Shown here: positions 30,904-39,023 of the stretch, one piece after another
Position numbering within the stretch: the first letter of the stretch is position 1
How the letters are laid out: each line of letters begins with the position of its first letter
Assembly (NCBI GenBank): GCA_027459785.1
Contig: DAIDGU010000076.1
Span: forward strand, 30,727-94,726
Origin: Ktedonobacteria bacterium
GTDB lineage: Bacteria; Chloroflexota; Ktedonobacteria; Ktedonobacterales; JACDGC01
Length of the DNA: 64,000 bases
Reading direction: 5' to 3'
The notes under the pieces: generated by a model
What the model saw: only the letters and a program-made list of their open reading frames with translations
What the model was told of the DNA's origin: nothing
The model's database searches: none
Translations under genes and position numbers: made by a program

Positions 30904-31362
30904 ATGGAAGCACCAACACCGCAACGCTACACCGTTTTGGTCGTCGATGACAATCCGCAGTTGACGAAGTTGATGGCGATGGGCTTACCCGATTTCGGCG
31001 ATTTCGATGTCGTCACCGCCGATGACGGCATCGAGGGGCTGATCAAGTGCGCCGAATTACAACCGGCCTGTATGGTCCTGGATGTGATGATGCCCGGTTT
31101 GGACGGCTATCAACTCGTGCGCGCCTTGCGTGGCGATCCAGTGACCGCGCACATCCCACTGATCTTGCTCACCGCGAAAGTGCAAGAGAAGGATCAGTAT
31201 ATCGGGCTGGCCTCCGGTGCCGACCAATACCTGTGCAAGCCGGTCCTGCCTTCCGAACTCAGCCGGGCCATCAGCGCCGCGCTGCATATCAGCGCCGCCG
31301 AGCGCGAGCGCAAACAAGTCGCCCTGGCTGAAGAAGCCTTCGATGATCCTGGCAAACGCTAA
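30904..31362 (+). CDS. Single-domain response regulator
   Basis: 152 residues, receiver only: VVDDN at 14-17, phosphoacceptor Asp60 in MVLDVMMPGLDGYQLVRALRGD, LTAK and LCKPV. The C-terminal tail is charged. It is paralogous to the receiver at 8484-8948, with the same gene order (regulator first, kinase second). Twenty bases separate it from the kinase. Without an output domain it must signal through another protein. Confidence 0.9.
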   Translation: MEAPTPQRYTVLVVDDNPQLTKLMAMGLPDFGDFDVVTADDGIEGLIKCAELQPACMVLDVMMPGLDGYQLVRALRGDPVTAHIPLILLTAKVQEKDQYIGLASGADQYLCKPVLPSELSRAISAALHISAAERERKQVALAEEAFDDPGKR

Positions 31363-31382
31363 GCCGCAATAAGGAGCGCAGC

Positions 31383-32813
31383 ATGGCCACCGCTTCTGCC
31401 ATCCCCACCCAGGTCGTCGCCCCCGCCAAGGATGCTGCCGCCGCCACGCCGCCCAAGGATGAGCGCGACCAGGATCGCCAACGTCGCCGCCGATTGCTCA
31501 TCAGCTTCGCCGTTGTCACCGTCGCGCTGCTGGCCCTTACCCTGGGCGCGACCACCATCGTGCAATTCGTCGCTGGCGCAGGCAGCGCCGTCTTTTTTGG
31601 TGCGCTGCTGGTGCTGACCACCACCCTCGCCGGCCTGGGCCTGTGGCTGGCTTGGCGGGCGCACCTCGCCCGCGCGGCGCTGTTGCTGGTAGGGGCGATC
31701 TTGCTGGCGACCTTCGTCACGCAAATCATGCTGAGCGGCACCACAAACGCAGGTTTGGCGTTCCTTTTGTTCGCGGTCTATCCGCTGGTGATCCTTAGCG
31801 CGGGCGTGCTGGCCGACCGGCGCTTCATCCTGGCTACGGCTGGCGCGGCGGCCCTGCTCTCACTTCTGGCGAATTTCATCGCGGCTAATAACGGCATGCT
31901 CCTCCTTTTCGCGCTCGCGCAGGAAAGCATTGCGACAGCCATCATGTACTATTTTATCGCCGGCTACCAGGCCAACATGCAGGATCTGGAGCGCACACGC
32001 CAGGCGTATGAGCGCATGGTGCGCATCGACAGCTTAAAGGAACAGTTCATCACATCGGTAAACCACGAATTGCGCAACCCCACGATGGCGATGCTGGGCT
32101 ACATCGAATTGTTGCAGATCCCCCGCAACCAGAGTGCCGGCGAGCGCCTGAAACTGATCGTGGATGAAGCCAACGATGCCGGCCAGGGGCTGCGCGCCCT
32201 CATCAACAGCATCCTGGAGACGCGCCGCATGGACCAGGGCATCGAAGACTTCGTGCCGCAGCCGGTGAACGTGCGCGATGCACTCACCACCGCGATGCGC
32301 TTGATCGACCCGCGCGAGGCGAACATGACGGGGCGCGAGGTGCGCGTGCGCGTTTCCCCCGCCCTCGCCATTATGGGCGATCGCGTGCATCTGCAACAGA
32401 TCCTCACCAATCTCATCTCCAACGCGGTCAAATACTCCGACCTGGATGCGCCGGTGGATGTCGCTGCCGCCCGCGTCATCGATGTGCAATATAGCGAAGG
32501 ACGCTGGGGCCGCAAGACGCCGGTCGAGCGCGAGATGGTCGAGATCATGGTGCGCGACTACGGCCTGGGCATCCCGCCGGAAGACGTGCCGGTGTTGTTC
32601 CAGCGCTTCGCGCGCCTGCCGCGCGACCTCGCCAGCAAGGTGCTGGGCAACGGCCTGGGGCTGCATCTCTGCAAGGCGCTGGCCGAGGTCATGGGCGGCC
32701 ACATCTGGCTGGAAAGCACCGGCATCCCTGGCAAAGGCACGACCTTTTACGTGCGCCTGCCCATCGCTACGAACGCCGTGCCGGTACCGCTGCCCGACGA
32801 GGCGCACATGTAA
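31383..32813 (+). CDS. Membrane sensor histidine kinase
   Basis: 476 residues. A charged cytoplasmic N-terminus (1-38) precedes six hydrophobic segments (39-195). Phospho-His228 is in [17 protein letters not shown]. The ATPase part has [43 protein letters not shown]. The [12 protein letters not shown](L/T)[10 protein letters not shown] stretch is almost shared with the kinase at 7102-8487, showing recent common origin. The membrane sensor part resembles a 6-helix module without extracellular domain. The ligand is unknown. Confidence 0.9.
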   Translation: MATASAIPTQVVAPAKDAAAATPPKDERDQDRQRRRRLLISFAVVTVALLALTLGATTIVQFVAGAGSAVFFGALLVLTTTLAGLGLWLAWRAHLARAALLLVGAILLATFVTQIMLSGTTNAGLAFLLFAVYPLVILSAGVLADRRFILATAGAAALLSLLANFIAANNGMLLLFALAQESIATAIMYYFIAGYQANMQDLERTRQAYERMVRIDSLKEQFITSVNHELRNPTMAMLGYIELLQIPRNQSAGERLKLIVDEANDAGQGLRALINSILETRRMDQGIEDFVPQPVNVRDALTTAMRLIDPREANMTGREVRVRVSPALAIMGDRVHLQQILTNLISNAVKYSDLDAPVDVAAARVIDVQYSEGRWGRKTPVEREMVEIMVRDYGLGIPPEDVPVLFQRFARLPRDLASKVLGNGLGLHLCKALAEVMGGHIWLESTGIPGKGTTFYVRLPIATNAVPVPLPDEAHM

Positions 32814-33078
32814 AGAGCTTTGGCAATGCCGCAGCAAGCCGTGCTTAGCCAAGGGGTGCGTGACCCATCGCCCGCCTGGCTGGGCCACGCTGCTTGGCCA
32901 AAGGCGCGGGTTTTTCCGCCAACCGGCGCAGCCACGTAGCTGAAACGCTGGGGCTATTTGGCCTGCCCCCTGGTGAAATGTCGCGCGGCGTGATACGATA
33001 GAGAGAGCGGGAAGCGTGGCAGTGATTGCATAAGACGCCGCGCCGATCCATCATTCATCTCAGGTGTGAGGTTGTCTC

Positions 33079-33405
33079 ATGGCTGTTACAGATACCATTG
33101 ACTATATCTGGTGCGCGCTGGGCGCGGTACTCGCCCTGCCAGGCGCGATGTTCATCGCCTACAGCGTCGCGCCGCGTTTGCGCTTCGCCAGCACCATCGG
33201 CGCGTTCGTCGGCGGACTGCTGGGCTTCCCCGTCACGCTGTTCGTTTGGGGCAGCGCGCTGGGTTCGGTGCATCTCGAAGGCGCGGTGGTCGGCGTCTGC
33301 ACCTTCTTCATCGCCTCCGTCACCGGCCTGATCGGCGCGTTGCTCGTCAATACGCTCATCGGTGGCGGCAACCAACGCCCGCGCAGCACGCAGGTGGAAT
33401 TTTGA
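33079..33405 (+). CDS. Small membrane protein, unknown
   Basis: 108 residues with three to four hydrophobic segments (about 7-30, 36-58, 65-92), several Gly-rich turns and a polar C-terminus. No known family was recognised. Its stop overlaps the TTG start assigned to ruvA (TTGA at 33402-33405), so the two are translationally coupled. Hydrophobic length and coupling support that it is real. Confidence 0.65.
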   Translation: MAVTDTIDYIWCALGAVLALPGAMFIAYSVAPRLRFASTIGAFVGGLLGFPVTLFVWGSALGSVHLEGAVVGVCTFFIASVTGLIGALLVNTLIGGGNQRPRSTQVEF

Positions 33406-34025
33406 GTCTGAGCTTGATCGCGGGGCTGCACGGCATCATCGAGGGCAAGACGCTAGATCGCGCCCTGGTTCGCGCCGGCGGCTTCGTGCTGGCAGTGGCC
33501 GCGCCGCTGCCTACCTTAGCGCAACTTGCGCCGGGCAGCGAGGTGACGCTGCACACCCACCTGATCGTCCGCGAAGACGACCTGGCGCTCTTTGGCTTTC
33601 TCACGCCGGAGGAGCGCGATCTGTTCATCGTCTTGCTGGGTGTCAGTGGTGTGGGCGCGCGGCTGGCCCTGGCGCTGCTTTCCACCCTCAGCCCCGAAGC
33701 GATCTGCCGTGCCATTCTAGCCGACGACGCTGACCGATTGGCGCGGACGCCGGGCATCGGTAAGAAGATGGCGCAGCGCATCGCCCTGGAACTGAAAGCG
33801 CCGATCACGAAACTCATGGCGAACGCGCCTGGCATCGCCACCGCCGCCGGCTCCGTCAGCGCCGCATCCCCGGCGGACACGCGCGAGGCCGACGCGGTGG
33901 AAGCGCTCACCGGCCTGGGCTACAGCGCCGCCGAGGCCCAGTCGGCCCTGCGCACCATCCCTAACGCGGCGGACCTCTCGCTGGACGAACTCATCGTGCG
34001 GGCGCTACGCATTCTGGCACGCTGA
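33402..34025 (+). CDS. ruvA: Holliday junction DNA helicase subunit RuvA
   Basis: About 207 residues. Domain I is LIAGLHGIIEGKTLDRALVRAGGF, then THLIVREDDLALFGFLTPEERDLFIVLLGVSGVGARLALALL. Domain II holds the two HhH motifs (GVSGVGARLALALL, RTPGIGKKMAQRIALEL). Domain III is DAVEALTGLGYSAAEAQSALR. It binds Holliday junctions and loads RuvB. No ATG or GTG fits. TTG at 33402 follows AGGTGG closely; TTG at 33414 would give the family-typical start M-I-A. No ruvC or ruvB is adjacent in this window. Confidence 0.9.
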   Translation: MSLSLIAGLHGIIEGKTLDRALVRAGGFVLAVAAPLPTLAQLAPGSEVTLHTHLIVREDDLALFGFLTPEERDLFIVLLGVSGVGARLALALLSTLSPEAICRAILADDADRLARTPGIGKKMAQRIALELKAPITKLMANAPGIATAAGSVSAASPADTREADAVEALTGLGYSAAEAQSALRTIPNAADLSLDELIVRALRILAR

Positions 34026-34081
34026 ATCGCCCGGCCTCACACCCTTTTCCGCGAAAGACGATGTTTTTCGAAGGGTGAAAC

Positions 34082-34101
34082 GGCGGACATTTCTGTCCAC
34101 C
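34082..34101. repeat. 20-base hairpin repeat, TTTC loop variant
   Basis: GGCGGACA-TTTC-TGTCCACC, one G-U wobble in the stem. It lies 57 bases after ruvA, with a possible role as its 3' end. The rest of the gap to 34179 shows nothing clear. Confidence 0.7.
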
Positions 34102-34178
34102 CTAGGAGGAAAGGGCTGTTTCTCGGTTTTTCAGGTTCGGTATTATCAGTGTTGTCGCGCAAGGGGCCACGGTCACAA

Positions 34179-35474
34179 TCAGTTGCCGTCGATGCTCACG
34201 GTGCCGAGCGTGCCGCCTTGCAGCGGTAGCAGCGTGATGGTATAGAGCGGTGTGCCGTTGTCAGCCACGCGTGTGACATCGCCAGCGTTCCCCTGCCAGA
34301 TCAGGATGTAGGGGGTGCCGGGCCGCGCACCAGTGATGGTGAAGGTGCCATCATCGCCGCTCATGCCGTCGAGCCGCGCGCCCTGCACTTGCAGGATGTG
34401 GAACTCCGGCGAGAATTGCCAGGAACTCGCCAATGCCACGTGTTCGCCGGGCAATGGCTGGCCGTGCCAGGTCATGCGCCCCGTGACAGCTTGCGGTGCG
34501 GCGAGCGCAGCAGCGGCGCGGTCGGCGTCTGCGGTGCCTGCCGCCAGGGCGACCGCAGCGGTCCACTTCGCGCGCGTCGCCGCGATGTCGTGGCGGGCAT
34601 AGAGCGCGCTGCCCCATTGCCACAGCAGGTGGCCTAGCGCCGCGCGGGCCGTGTCGTGCAGGGGGCCGGTGGTGTGGTTCAGCGCGAATGTTAAGTCGCT
34701 TTGCGCTGCCGTGAACGCCTTCTGGTCGGTCAGCGCCTGGCCCCATTCCACCCGCGCCCGCATGGCGTCGGTGGTGCTGCCGATGTGCAGATAAAGGTTG
34801 ACGGCCCGCATATAGTCGCCGCCATTTTCCGCCGCTTGCGCTTGCAGGTACGTCACCGGCTGGGCCAACCCCCAGCTCGCCAGGCCCAGCGCCGCCAGCA
34901 ACAGCCCCACCAGCGCCGGCCCGCGACCCGCCAGCACCGCCCGTTGCCAGCTTGCCAGCACCACAGCAGTGCAGGCCAGCGCCACCGCGCCCGCCAACAG
35001 CACCCGCGCCGCCGTTGTCAGCGTATGTCCCCACACCGCCTGGCCATGCGCCATCTCCCAGGCGATCAGCGCCGTAGCGAGGGGGATGATCAGCCACCAG
35101 GGACGCGGCGTGGCTGATGGCGGCAACGGTTGCGATGCGCCCCAGGCCGGCAGCGAGGGCGGCACGCCGGTGATATGCCCGGTGGTGAGCGGCACGTATC
35201 CCGGTGGCATAGACCAGCCTGGTTGGGCCGGCTGTGAGGGGGTGGTGCCACCTGTAGTTGGCGGTGCCGCGACCGCGGCCAGGGGCGGATGATCAACCAA
35301 GAAGCCGCTGGCCCGTTCCTGGCTGCGCATGGGCGGCGGGGCTGGCAATGCCCCACCGGCAGGGTAAGGCGAGCCGCTGGCGGCGACTGCCTGGGCCAGC
35401 AGGGGTTTCGCGCACCAACCACACCGGCTGGCCGTGGCGGGCGAGGGAAAATGGCAGTGGGGACAACGATGCAT
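34179..35474 (-). CDS. Zinc-ribbon membrane protein with TPR-like and carboxypeptidase-regulatory-like parts
   Basis: About 431 residues from the ATG at 35474, after AAGGAGG. It opens with a zinc ribbon MHRCPHCHFPSPATASRCGWC. A Pro-rich linker and three hydrophobic segments (about 125-235) follow. The next part repeats helices like NGGDYMRAVNLYLHIG and KAFTAAQSDLTFALNHT, TPR-like. The C-terminus (about 330-431) is beta-rich with DGTFTITGARPGTPYILIW, as in carboxypeptidase-regulatory-like domains. An assembled, probably signalling or scaffold role is only a guess. Confidence 0.7.
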   Translation of the reverse strand: MHRCPHCHFPSPATASRCGWCAKPLLAQAVAASGSPYPAGGALPAPPPMRSQERASGFLVDHPPLAAVAAPPTTGGTTPSQPAQPGWSMPPGYVPLTTGHITGVPPSLPAWGASQPLPPSATPRPWWLIIPLATALIAWEMAHGQAVWGHTLTTAARVLLAGAVALACTAVVLASWQRAVLAGRGPALVGLLLAALGLASWGLAQPVTYLQAQAAENGGDYMRAVNLYLHIGSTTDAMRARVEWGQALTDQKAFTAAQSDLTFALNHTTGPLHDTARAALGHLLWQWGSALYARHDIAATRAKWTAAVALAAGTADADRAAAALAAPQAVTGRMTWHGQPLPGEHVALASSWQFSPEFHILQVQGARLDGMSGDDGTFTITGARPGTPYILIWQGNAGDVTRVADNGTPLYTITLLPLQGGTLGTVSIDGN

Positions 35475-35696
35475 CGCGGACCTTGCCTCCTTGCAGTACA
35501 CTACGAGTGAGCACTATTTCATGGAGGCTTCCTGCCTCCCCTTGTGTTTCAGTATACGCTTGTGCCGCCAATGGTCTCGCAAGAGCCGCGCCACTTTCGC
35601 GGGGCGTCTAGCAGGCACGGCACAGCATGTGCGTCATGTGACCCATGAGCCGTGCAAAAGCCATCAACGACATCAACCCGCTGAGGGAGCGCGATT

Positions 35697-36929
35697 ATGC
35701 GTAACATTCTGGCGTCAAATCCCCGCTCGCCGGTGGTGCGCACCGCCGCTGATATCACCTGGGCCGGGCGGCGGGACCGCATCGTCGTCGCACTGGGCGT
35801 GACGGCCTTCGTTTTCATCGGGCTATGGCTCGCCGGCCATGTCTTGCGCCCGATCTTTCTGTTGGTGATCGCTGCCCTGCTGGCCTATGCCCTCATGCCG
35901 GCGGTGCGCTTCCTGCAACGGTACATGCCGCGCCCGCTGGCCATGCTGCTCGTCTATTTGCTATTGATCGCTGTCATCGGTGGTGTCGGCTATCTGATCG
36001 TGACCACCGCCGTGCGTGAATTCACCACGCTGGTCCCCAAAGTGCAGACGCTGCTGGCGAATGGCCCGCACGGCCAACCATCCCCGCTGGTGCAGACGCT
36101 CAAACACTTCGGCTTCACGCAACAACAGATTACTTCTGGTGAACAGCAAGTGGTGGCGCAATTGCAAGGCGCGGCGCAGAGTGTGGTGCCGTTCGTCACC
36201 GGGCTGATCAATAGCACGCTGGATGTGCTGCTGGTATTGGTGCTTAGCGTCTATCTCCTGATCGACGGCGAGCGGCTGGTGCATTGGCTGGCAACCAGCC
36301 CTCCGATGGCCACACGCGGCAGCGTGGTCTCATTTCTGGCGACGTTGCAGCGGGTCGTTGGCGGCTACATTCGCGGCCAGTTGATCATGTCAAGTCTCAT
36401 CGGGCTGCTGGTGGGCGTCGGCATGTTCGTCCTGCACGTGCCGGATGCCGCGCTGCTGGGCGTGCTGGCCTTCATCCTGGAGTTCATCCCCATCCTGGGG
36501 ACGCTCGTTTCCGGCGTGATCTGCGTGCTGATCGCGCTGACGCAAGGCTGGGTGCTGGCGCTGATCGTCCTGGCCTATTTCGTCGTGGTTCACATCATCG
36601 AAGGCGATATCGTGGGGCCACGTGTGGTGGGCAAGGCCGTGGGCCTGCATCCCGCCGTCTCCATCGTCGCGTTGATCGCCGCAGGCGACCTTTGGGGCAT
36701 CCTGGGGGCGCTCTTCGCCTCGCCCATCGCCGGCCTGATTCAAGCGATCATGCTGGATGTCTATGCCGAATGGCGCAAGACCCATCCCGCCGAGTTCCAG
36801 CAGGGGACGAATCCCGTCGCCCTCGCCGCCGAAGCCGCCGCCGCGACGGCTACCCACCCCGACAACCAGCACCCGACGGACATGAGCGCCGACGACCCAA
36901 ATGAGCACCAAACAAATCTGTCGGCCTGA
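35697..36929 (+). CDS. AI-2E transporter family permease
   Basis: 410 residues. Eight hydrophobic segments, with the family signatures LFLVIAALLAYALMPAVRFLQRYMPR at the N-terminus, VLLVLVLSVYLLIDGERLVHWL, LQRVVGGYIRGQLIMSSLIGLLVGVGMFVLHVPDAALLGVLAFILEFIPILGTLVSG and the C-terminal VVGKAVGLHPAVSIVALIAAGDLWGILGALFASP. This family includes TqsA, YdiK and sodium/proton antiporters, so the substrate is open. The tail after residue 360 is Ala/Thr-rich and charged. Ribosome site GAGGGAG. Confidence 0.9.
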   Translation: MRNILASNPRSPVVRTAADITWAGRRDRIVVALGVTAFVFIGLWLAGHVLRPIFLLVIAALLAYALMPAVRFLQRYMPRPLAMLLVYLLLIAVIGGVGYLIVTTAVREFTTLVPKVQTLLANGPHGQPSPLVQTLKHFGFTQQQITSGEQQVVAQLQGAAQSVVPFVTGLINSTLDVLLVLVLSVYLLIDGERLVHWLATSPPMATRGSVVSFLATLQRVVGGYIRGQLIMSSLIGLLVGVGMFVLHVPDAALLGVLAFILEFIPILGTLVSGVICVLIALTQGWVLALIVLAYFVVVHIIEGDIVGPRVVGKAVGLHPAVSIVALIAAGDLWGILGALFASPIAGLIQAIMLDVYAEWRKTHPAEFQQGTNPVALAAEAAAATATHPDNQHPTDMSADDPNEHQTNLSA

Positions 36930-37040
36930 TCGTCATCCATCGCTGCCTGCGGTTGGGAGCGATGCCCAAAACGTGCGCCCAGTTTCCATCCATACAGAAC
37001 CTGAGCGCCGCTGCGTTCCCCATCGTAAGCGGAGAAGCTG

Positions 37041-37661
37041 CTATTCCTCGACGGATTCATGCACCGGCTCGGAGTCGGCGTTGGGCTTGACGGCCAGCGC
37101 GGCCTGGCCGACAGCGGCGGCGGACGCCTCAGAGCCGTCGAACGCGCCCTGGCGTGAGGGGATCGGCAGCGGCGGATCCGCTGGCGCGGGCGGTTGCCAG
37201 GCGGTGTTCGAGCCGGTGATGGCATTATCGGGCGAAGGTGAGCCGGCTGGTTCCAACAAGTCGGCTTTGTGGTAGATGAAGTCCTCGGCGCGATAATCGG
37301 CCAACTCGAATTCCTTTTCCAACGTGATCGCCCCCGTTGGGCAGGCTTGCTGGCAATAGCCGCAGAAGATGCAGCGCAGCATGTTCACGTCGAAGACGCG
37401 CGCATAGCGTTCGCCCGGCGACACCTGCTGTTCCTCGGTGTTCTGTTCCGCCTCGATGTAGATCGCATCGGCAGGGCAAGCACCCGCACAGAGGAAGCAG
37501 CCGACACAGCGTTCCATGTCGTTCTCGTAACGGTGCAGCACATGCCGACCCCGATAGCGCGCCGCCTGGGCGCGGTGTTCTTCGGGATACGAGACGGTAG
37601 TGGGCTTGTTCCCCAGTTCCTTTAGGGTCGTGCGCAACCCCTTGATGATATCCGATGCCAT
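37041..37661 (-). CDS. nuoI: NADH-quinone oxidoreductase subunit I
   Basis: 206 residues. Two 4Fe-4S ferredoxin motifs, CVGCFLCAGACP (about 72-83) and CIFCGYCQQACP (about 117-128), carry clusters N6a and N6b of complex I. The C-terminal 70 residues are a Pro/Ala/Asp-rich extension, longer than usual. It follows nuoH in the leftward order F-x-G-H-I. Ribosome site AAGGAGAC. Confidence 0.95.
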   Translation of the reverse strand: MASDIIKGLRTTLKELGNKPTTVSYPEEHRAQAARYRGRHVLHRYENDMERCVGCFLCAGACPADAIYIEAEQNTEEQQVSPGERYARVFDVNMLRCIFCGYCQQACPTGAITLEKEFELADYRAEDFIYHKADLLEPAGSPSPDNAITGSNTAWQPPAPADPPLPIPSRQGAFDGSEASAAAVGQAALAVKPNADSEPVHESVEE

Positions 37662-37714
37662 CGCAGTGTCTCCTTGATTTACGTGCTAAAACGAGACGAA
37701 GAACGCATTTTCTT

Positions 37715-38911
37715 TCATGCTTTCACTGTTTCTGGTCTGGCGGGTGGGGGCGAGTCCATTTGCACCAGGCGGACGGATGCCGGCATGGGCAGGCCGACTT
37801 CCACGACACCGCCCGTACTCACCCGGCGCTGGCGCGCGGCGAAGATCGCTGCCGCGATGACCAGCACCGCCAGGCCGAAGATGCCGGTCGTCCACCAGGG
37901 CCAGCCGAAGACCACCGCCGTCGCCGTCACCAGCAGGTTCAGCACGGAAAGCGGCAGCAACACCTGCCAGCCGAAGCGCATCAACTGGTCGTAGCGGATG
38001 CGCGGCAGCGTGGCACGCAGCCAGATGAAGATGAACAGGAAGACGGCGACCTTGATGGCGTACCACAGGATCGGGATGCCGGGAATGCCTGTCAAGCCGC
38101 CCAGCGTCCAACCGCCGAGGAAGAGCGTCGCCACGATCGATGAGGCGGTGATCATGTTGGTATATTCGGCCATCTGATACAGGCTCCAGCGCAGGCCGCT
38201 GAACTCGGTCAGATAGCCGGCGACCAACTCTTGTTCCGCTTCTGGCAGGTCGAAGGGCGCGCGATTGACCTCCGCCGTCGCCGCGACGCCGTAAAGCACG
38301 AAGGCCAGCGGCTGCGCCAGGATGAACCAGATGCCCTGACTCACCTGGGCATGCACGATACCCACCATGCTCAGCGTGCCGGCATACATCAGCACGGCGG
38401 CGAGGGAGATGGCGATACTGACCTCATACGACACCATCTGCGCGGCGGAGCGCAACGCGCCCAGCAGCGAATAACGGTTGCCCGATGCCCAGCCACCCAA
38501 CACGATGCCATACACCGCCAGCGACGAGATCGCCAGGATGTAGAGGATGCCGATGTTGACATCCGCAATATACGGATTCCAGACCGCCGGCAAGCCGTCC
38601 AGGTGGTCGCCCAACGGCACCACGGCGAAGGCCACCAGCGCCACGAAGATCGACAAACACGGTGCCATCATATACACGAAGACCCGCGCCCGCGAGGGGA
38701 TGATCTGTTCTTTGAAGGCCATCTTGATGGCATCGGCCAGCGGCTGCATCACGCCGAACGGCCCGGCGCGGTTCGGCCCCAGCCGCGACTGGAAGCGCGC
38801 GATCACCCGCCGCTCGATCAGCGTCATATAGGCAAAGACCGTCAGCAGCGCGCCGATAATGATCACGCTCTTGACAATGGTGGCGATAATCGCCAGCAAC
38901 GTATCCGACAT
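37715..38911 (-). CDS. nuoH: NADH-quinone oxidoreductase subunit H
   Basis: 398 residues, eight to nine membrane helices. Motifs include ERRVIARFQSRLGPNRAGPFGVMQPLADAIKMAFKE at the N-terminus, NRAPFDLPEAEQELVAGYLTEFSGLRWSLYQMAEY, and WLRATLPRIRYDQLMRFGWQVLLPLS. This subunit forms the quinone-access channel of complex I. The C-terminal tail (about 345-398) is an extension. It is preceded by a repeat-containing 112-base spacer after nuoG. Confidence 0.96.
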   Translation of the reverse strand: MSDTLLAIIATIVKSVIIIGALLTVFAYMTLIERRVIARFQSRLGPNRAGPFGVMQPLADAIKMAFKEQIIPSRARVFVYMMAPCLSIFVALVAFAVVPLGDHLDGLPAVWNPYIADVNIGILYILAISSLAVYGIVLGGWASGNRYSLLGALRSAAQMVSYEVSIAISLAAVLMYAGTLSMVGIVHAQVSQGIWFILAQPLAFVLYGVAATAEVNRAPFDLPEAEQELVAGYLTEFSGLRWSLYQMAEYTNMITASSIVATLFLGGWTLGGLTGIPGIPILWYAIKVAVFLFIFIWLRATLPRIRYDQLMRFGWQVLLPLSVLNLLVTATAVVFGWPWWTTGIFGLAVLVIAAAIFAARQRRVSTGGVVEVGLPMPASVRLVQMDSPPPARPETVKA

Positions 38912-38960
38912 AGCTCAGCCTTCTTTACAACCTAACGTTTCACAAAGTGGCGGGGGCGGC

Positions 38961-39007
38961 GGGCGATTTCAATCGCCCGCGTCTCCCCGCTCGATTTCAA
39001 TCGCCCG
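38961..39007. repeat. Hairpin and direct repeat between nuoG and nuoH
   Basis: GGGCGATT-TC-AATCGCCC (38961-38978) is a perfect hairpin. CGATTTCAATCGCCCG recurs at 38964-38979 and 38992-39007, 28 bases apart. It resembles the GGGCGCGATNNATCGCGCCC family seen at 50356 and 52874. Confidence 0.8.
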
Positions 39008-39023
39008 TCGTTCTCCATCTGTC